A stretch of DNA of 5,218 bases from Candidatus Sulfotelmatobacter sp. (GTDB lineage Bacteria > Acidobacteriota > Terriglobia > Terriglobales > Acidobacteriaceae): positions 1 through 5,218 of the forward strand of contig JASHRB010000637.1 in NCBI GenBank assembly GCA_030037575.1. The letters run 5' to 3'. The notes beneath the pieces were generated by a model, which saw nothing but the letters and a program-made list of their open reading frames with translations, searched no databases and was not told the origin of the DNA. Each line of letters opens with the position of its first letter. Positions within the stretch are counted from its first letter, which is position 1. Positions 4,068 to 5,218 of the stretch are shown piece by piece. Made by a program: the position numbers and the translations under genes.

Positions 4068-5218
4068 ATGTCGCAACTTACGTTGCTTAGGGCATCGTTC
4101 ACCCTGCATCACGTCGCCACGCTCTTGCAGTTCCAACCCAAGTACCTCGCATACATCCTGTACAAGATGCCCGATGCGACCAAATACCATTCCTTCAAGA
4201 TCGCAAAAAGAGGAGGAGGACTCCGGCAGATCGACGCCCCATGCCCTGAACTCATGCTCTTGCAGAGCAAGCTGTCCGACTTGCTCCAGAATTGCATCGA
4301 GGAAATCAACACTAACCGAAAATTCCGCGATCAACTGGCGCACGGCTTCAAGCGCGACCATTCAATCGTAACGAATGCCGTCAAGCACAAAAGGAAAAGG
4401 TATGTTTTCAACATCGACCTCGATGACTTCTTTGGAACGATTAATTTCGGTCGCGTCCGAGGCTTTTTTATAAAGGATGCGAATTTCATGCTTCATACAA
4501 AGGTAGCAACCGTTCTAGCCCAGATTGCGTGCCACGACAATCGGCTACCACAAGGTAGCCCGTGCTCTCCGGTCGTTTCGAATCTCGTGGGTCACGTTCT
4601 CGATATTCATTTGTCTAGTCTTGCTTTGAAGTATGGATGCACATACTCCCGATACGCCGACGACCTAACGTTCTCGACAAACAAGCCTGACTTCCCGATA
4701 AGCATCGCCAACCTAATCCAAGGGCAAGCACATGAATGGGAAGTCGGAGCAGAGTTGCAGAAAGTCATTACGAAGGCAGGATTTGCCGTTAACCCAAAGA
4801 AAACACGAATGCAATACCGTGGTTCCCGCCAAGATGTGACCGGCTTGGTCGTGAACAAGAAGGTGAACATACGAACGGAGTATCGACGCACAGTACGTGC
4901 AATGGCGCAACGCCTATTCATGACAGGACAATTTCAGTTCATTCAGGCGGTCACTGACGCAAACGGAGTCCTGACGCCTACGAAAGCAGATGGCAGCGTT
5001 GAGCAACTCCACGGGATGATCGGTCACATTGATTTTGTGGATCGCCACAATGAGGAAATTGAAGCGAAACTCGACACTGGAAGCTATAGGGCGAAAGAGG
5101 CAGCTAAGGGACTGTTAATAAATAATATTTACAATTACGCGGATTACCCCAACTGCTCGGAGACCGAAATCACAACACCTGACGTGGCTGGAGCGTGTAG
5201 TTCCAGTCACCGTGAAAG
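4068..5218 (+). CDS. Retron reverse transcriptase, Ec67/Eco2-like (3' end beyond window)
   Basis: The frame is open with no stop from ATG 4068 to the right edge: 383 codons plus two bases. It copies the adjacent msd RNA into msDNA, primed from the 2'-OH of an internal G. Motifs in order are: GGGLRQIDAP (49-58); the retron-specific NAxxH as NAVKH (103-107); motif A FNIDLDDFF with catalytic Asp117; RLPQGSPCSPVVSNL (159-173); the catalytic box YSRYADDLTFST with Asp198 and Asp199; AGFAVNPKKT (237-246); and the second retron hallmark VTG in VTGLVVN (257-263). A thumb-type region follows (RRTVRAMAQRL, then LHGMIGHIDFVDRHN). GCTYSRYADD, ACxxxxLPQGSPCSP, the roughly 15-residue insert after YADD, and VTGLxVN all match Ec67 RT as I remember it. 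In Ec67 the polypeptide continues into a C-terminal TOPRIM domain. The visible part stops about where that linker begins, so the toxin/effector domain is probably encoded off the edge. Start choice agrees with the Ec67 N-terminal pattern. Lower G+C than the upstream genes suggests separate origin. Confidence 0.95.
   Translation, partial: MSQLTLLRASFTLHHVATLLQFQPKYLAYILYKMPDATKYHSFKIAKRGGGLRQIDAPCPELMLLQSKLSDLLQNCIEEINTNRKFRDQLAHGFKRDHSIVTNAVKHKRKRYVFNIDLDDFFGTINFGRVRGFFIKDANFMLHTKVATVLAQIACHDNRLPQGSPCSPVVSNLVGHVLDIHLSSLALKYGCTYSRYADDLTFSTNKPDFPISIANLIQGQAHEWEVGAELQKVITKAGFAVNPKKTRMQYRGSRQDVTGLVVNKKVNIRTEYRRTVRAMAQRLFMTGQFQFIQAVTDANGVLTPTKADGSVEQLHGMIGHIDFVDRHNEEIEAKLDTGSYRAKEAAKGLLINNIYNYADYPNCSETEITTPDVAGACSSSHRE

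Noticed and set aside
3966..4361. Minus-strand 131-codon open frame across the retron RNA and RT N-terminus
   Set aside because: It lies opposite the a2 repeat and the well-supported RT frame, has no recognisable domain, and is explained as an antisense shadow.
4033..4371. Plus-strand 112-codon frame overlapping the RT start
   Set aside because: It is out of frame with the RT, is Ser/Cys/Arg-rich without a domain, and has no ribosome binding site; it is a shadow of the true frame that starts at 4068.
4068..5218. Group II intron or diversity-generating-retroelement RT
   Set aside because: NAxxH and VTG, the compact N-terminus and an adjacent a1/a2-flanked RNA fit a retron; no maturase/HNH region or intron domain V-like hairpin is seen in the window.

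Overview
This is a bacterial window of moderately high G+C (sampled 60-base lines of the upstream genes reach 62-72%). It carries two modules on the + strand. The ribosome binding sites are strong GGAGG/GAGGA types, so a bacterium with ordinary Shine-Dalgarno initiation is likely. I cannot name the phylum from the sequence.

Module 1 (about 2-3802) is a tightly packed, probably polycistronic cluster. It begins with the possible 3' end of a small Cys/His protein (2-169). Next come a coiled-coil protein with a PD-(D/E)XK nuclease-like core resembling DUF2130 (220-1221), a four-helix membrane protein (1237-1830) and an unrecognised 83-residue acidic protein (1862-2113). A 65-residue TPR mini-protein follows, coupled to the previous gene by a GTGA overlap (2110-2307). 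The last gene is a 488-residue DUF2779-family protein that joins a Cas4/RecB-like Fe-S nuclease domain to a DEDD-type (RNase H-like) exonuclease domain (2336-3802). Gaps are 15, 31, -4 and 28 bases. Two predicted nucleases, a membrane protein and a TPR adaptor suggest an accessory or defence context, but no defined system is proven.

Module 2 (about 3918 to beyond the right edge) is a retron. An uninterrupted reading frame from ATG 4068 to the last base encodes a retron reverse transcriptase with NAxxH, NIDLDDFF, LPQGSPCSP, YADD and VTG motifs. It has no stop in the window, so a caller that needs a closed ORF would miss it. Immediately upstream is a convincing msr-msd non-coding RNA of about 127 nt (3918-4044). 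It is flanked by a perfect 11-base a1/a2 inverted repeat, has a candidate branching G at 3929, a 7-bp msr hairpin and a GGAGG/CCTCC msd hairpin. As I remember Ec67 (Retron-Eco2), both the RT and the RNA layout resemble it closely, so a TOPRIM effector domain is predicted just past the window edge. The RT coding region is locally much lower in G+C (38-40% in sampled lines) than module 1, which suggests separate acquisition.

Together the window looks like part of an accessory or defence island: a retron sitting just downstream of a nuclease-rich operon. A functional link between the two modules is not shown by the sequence.
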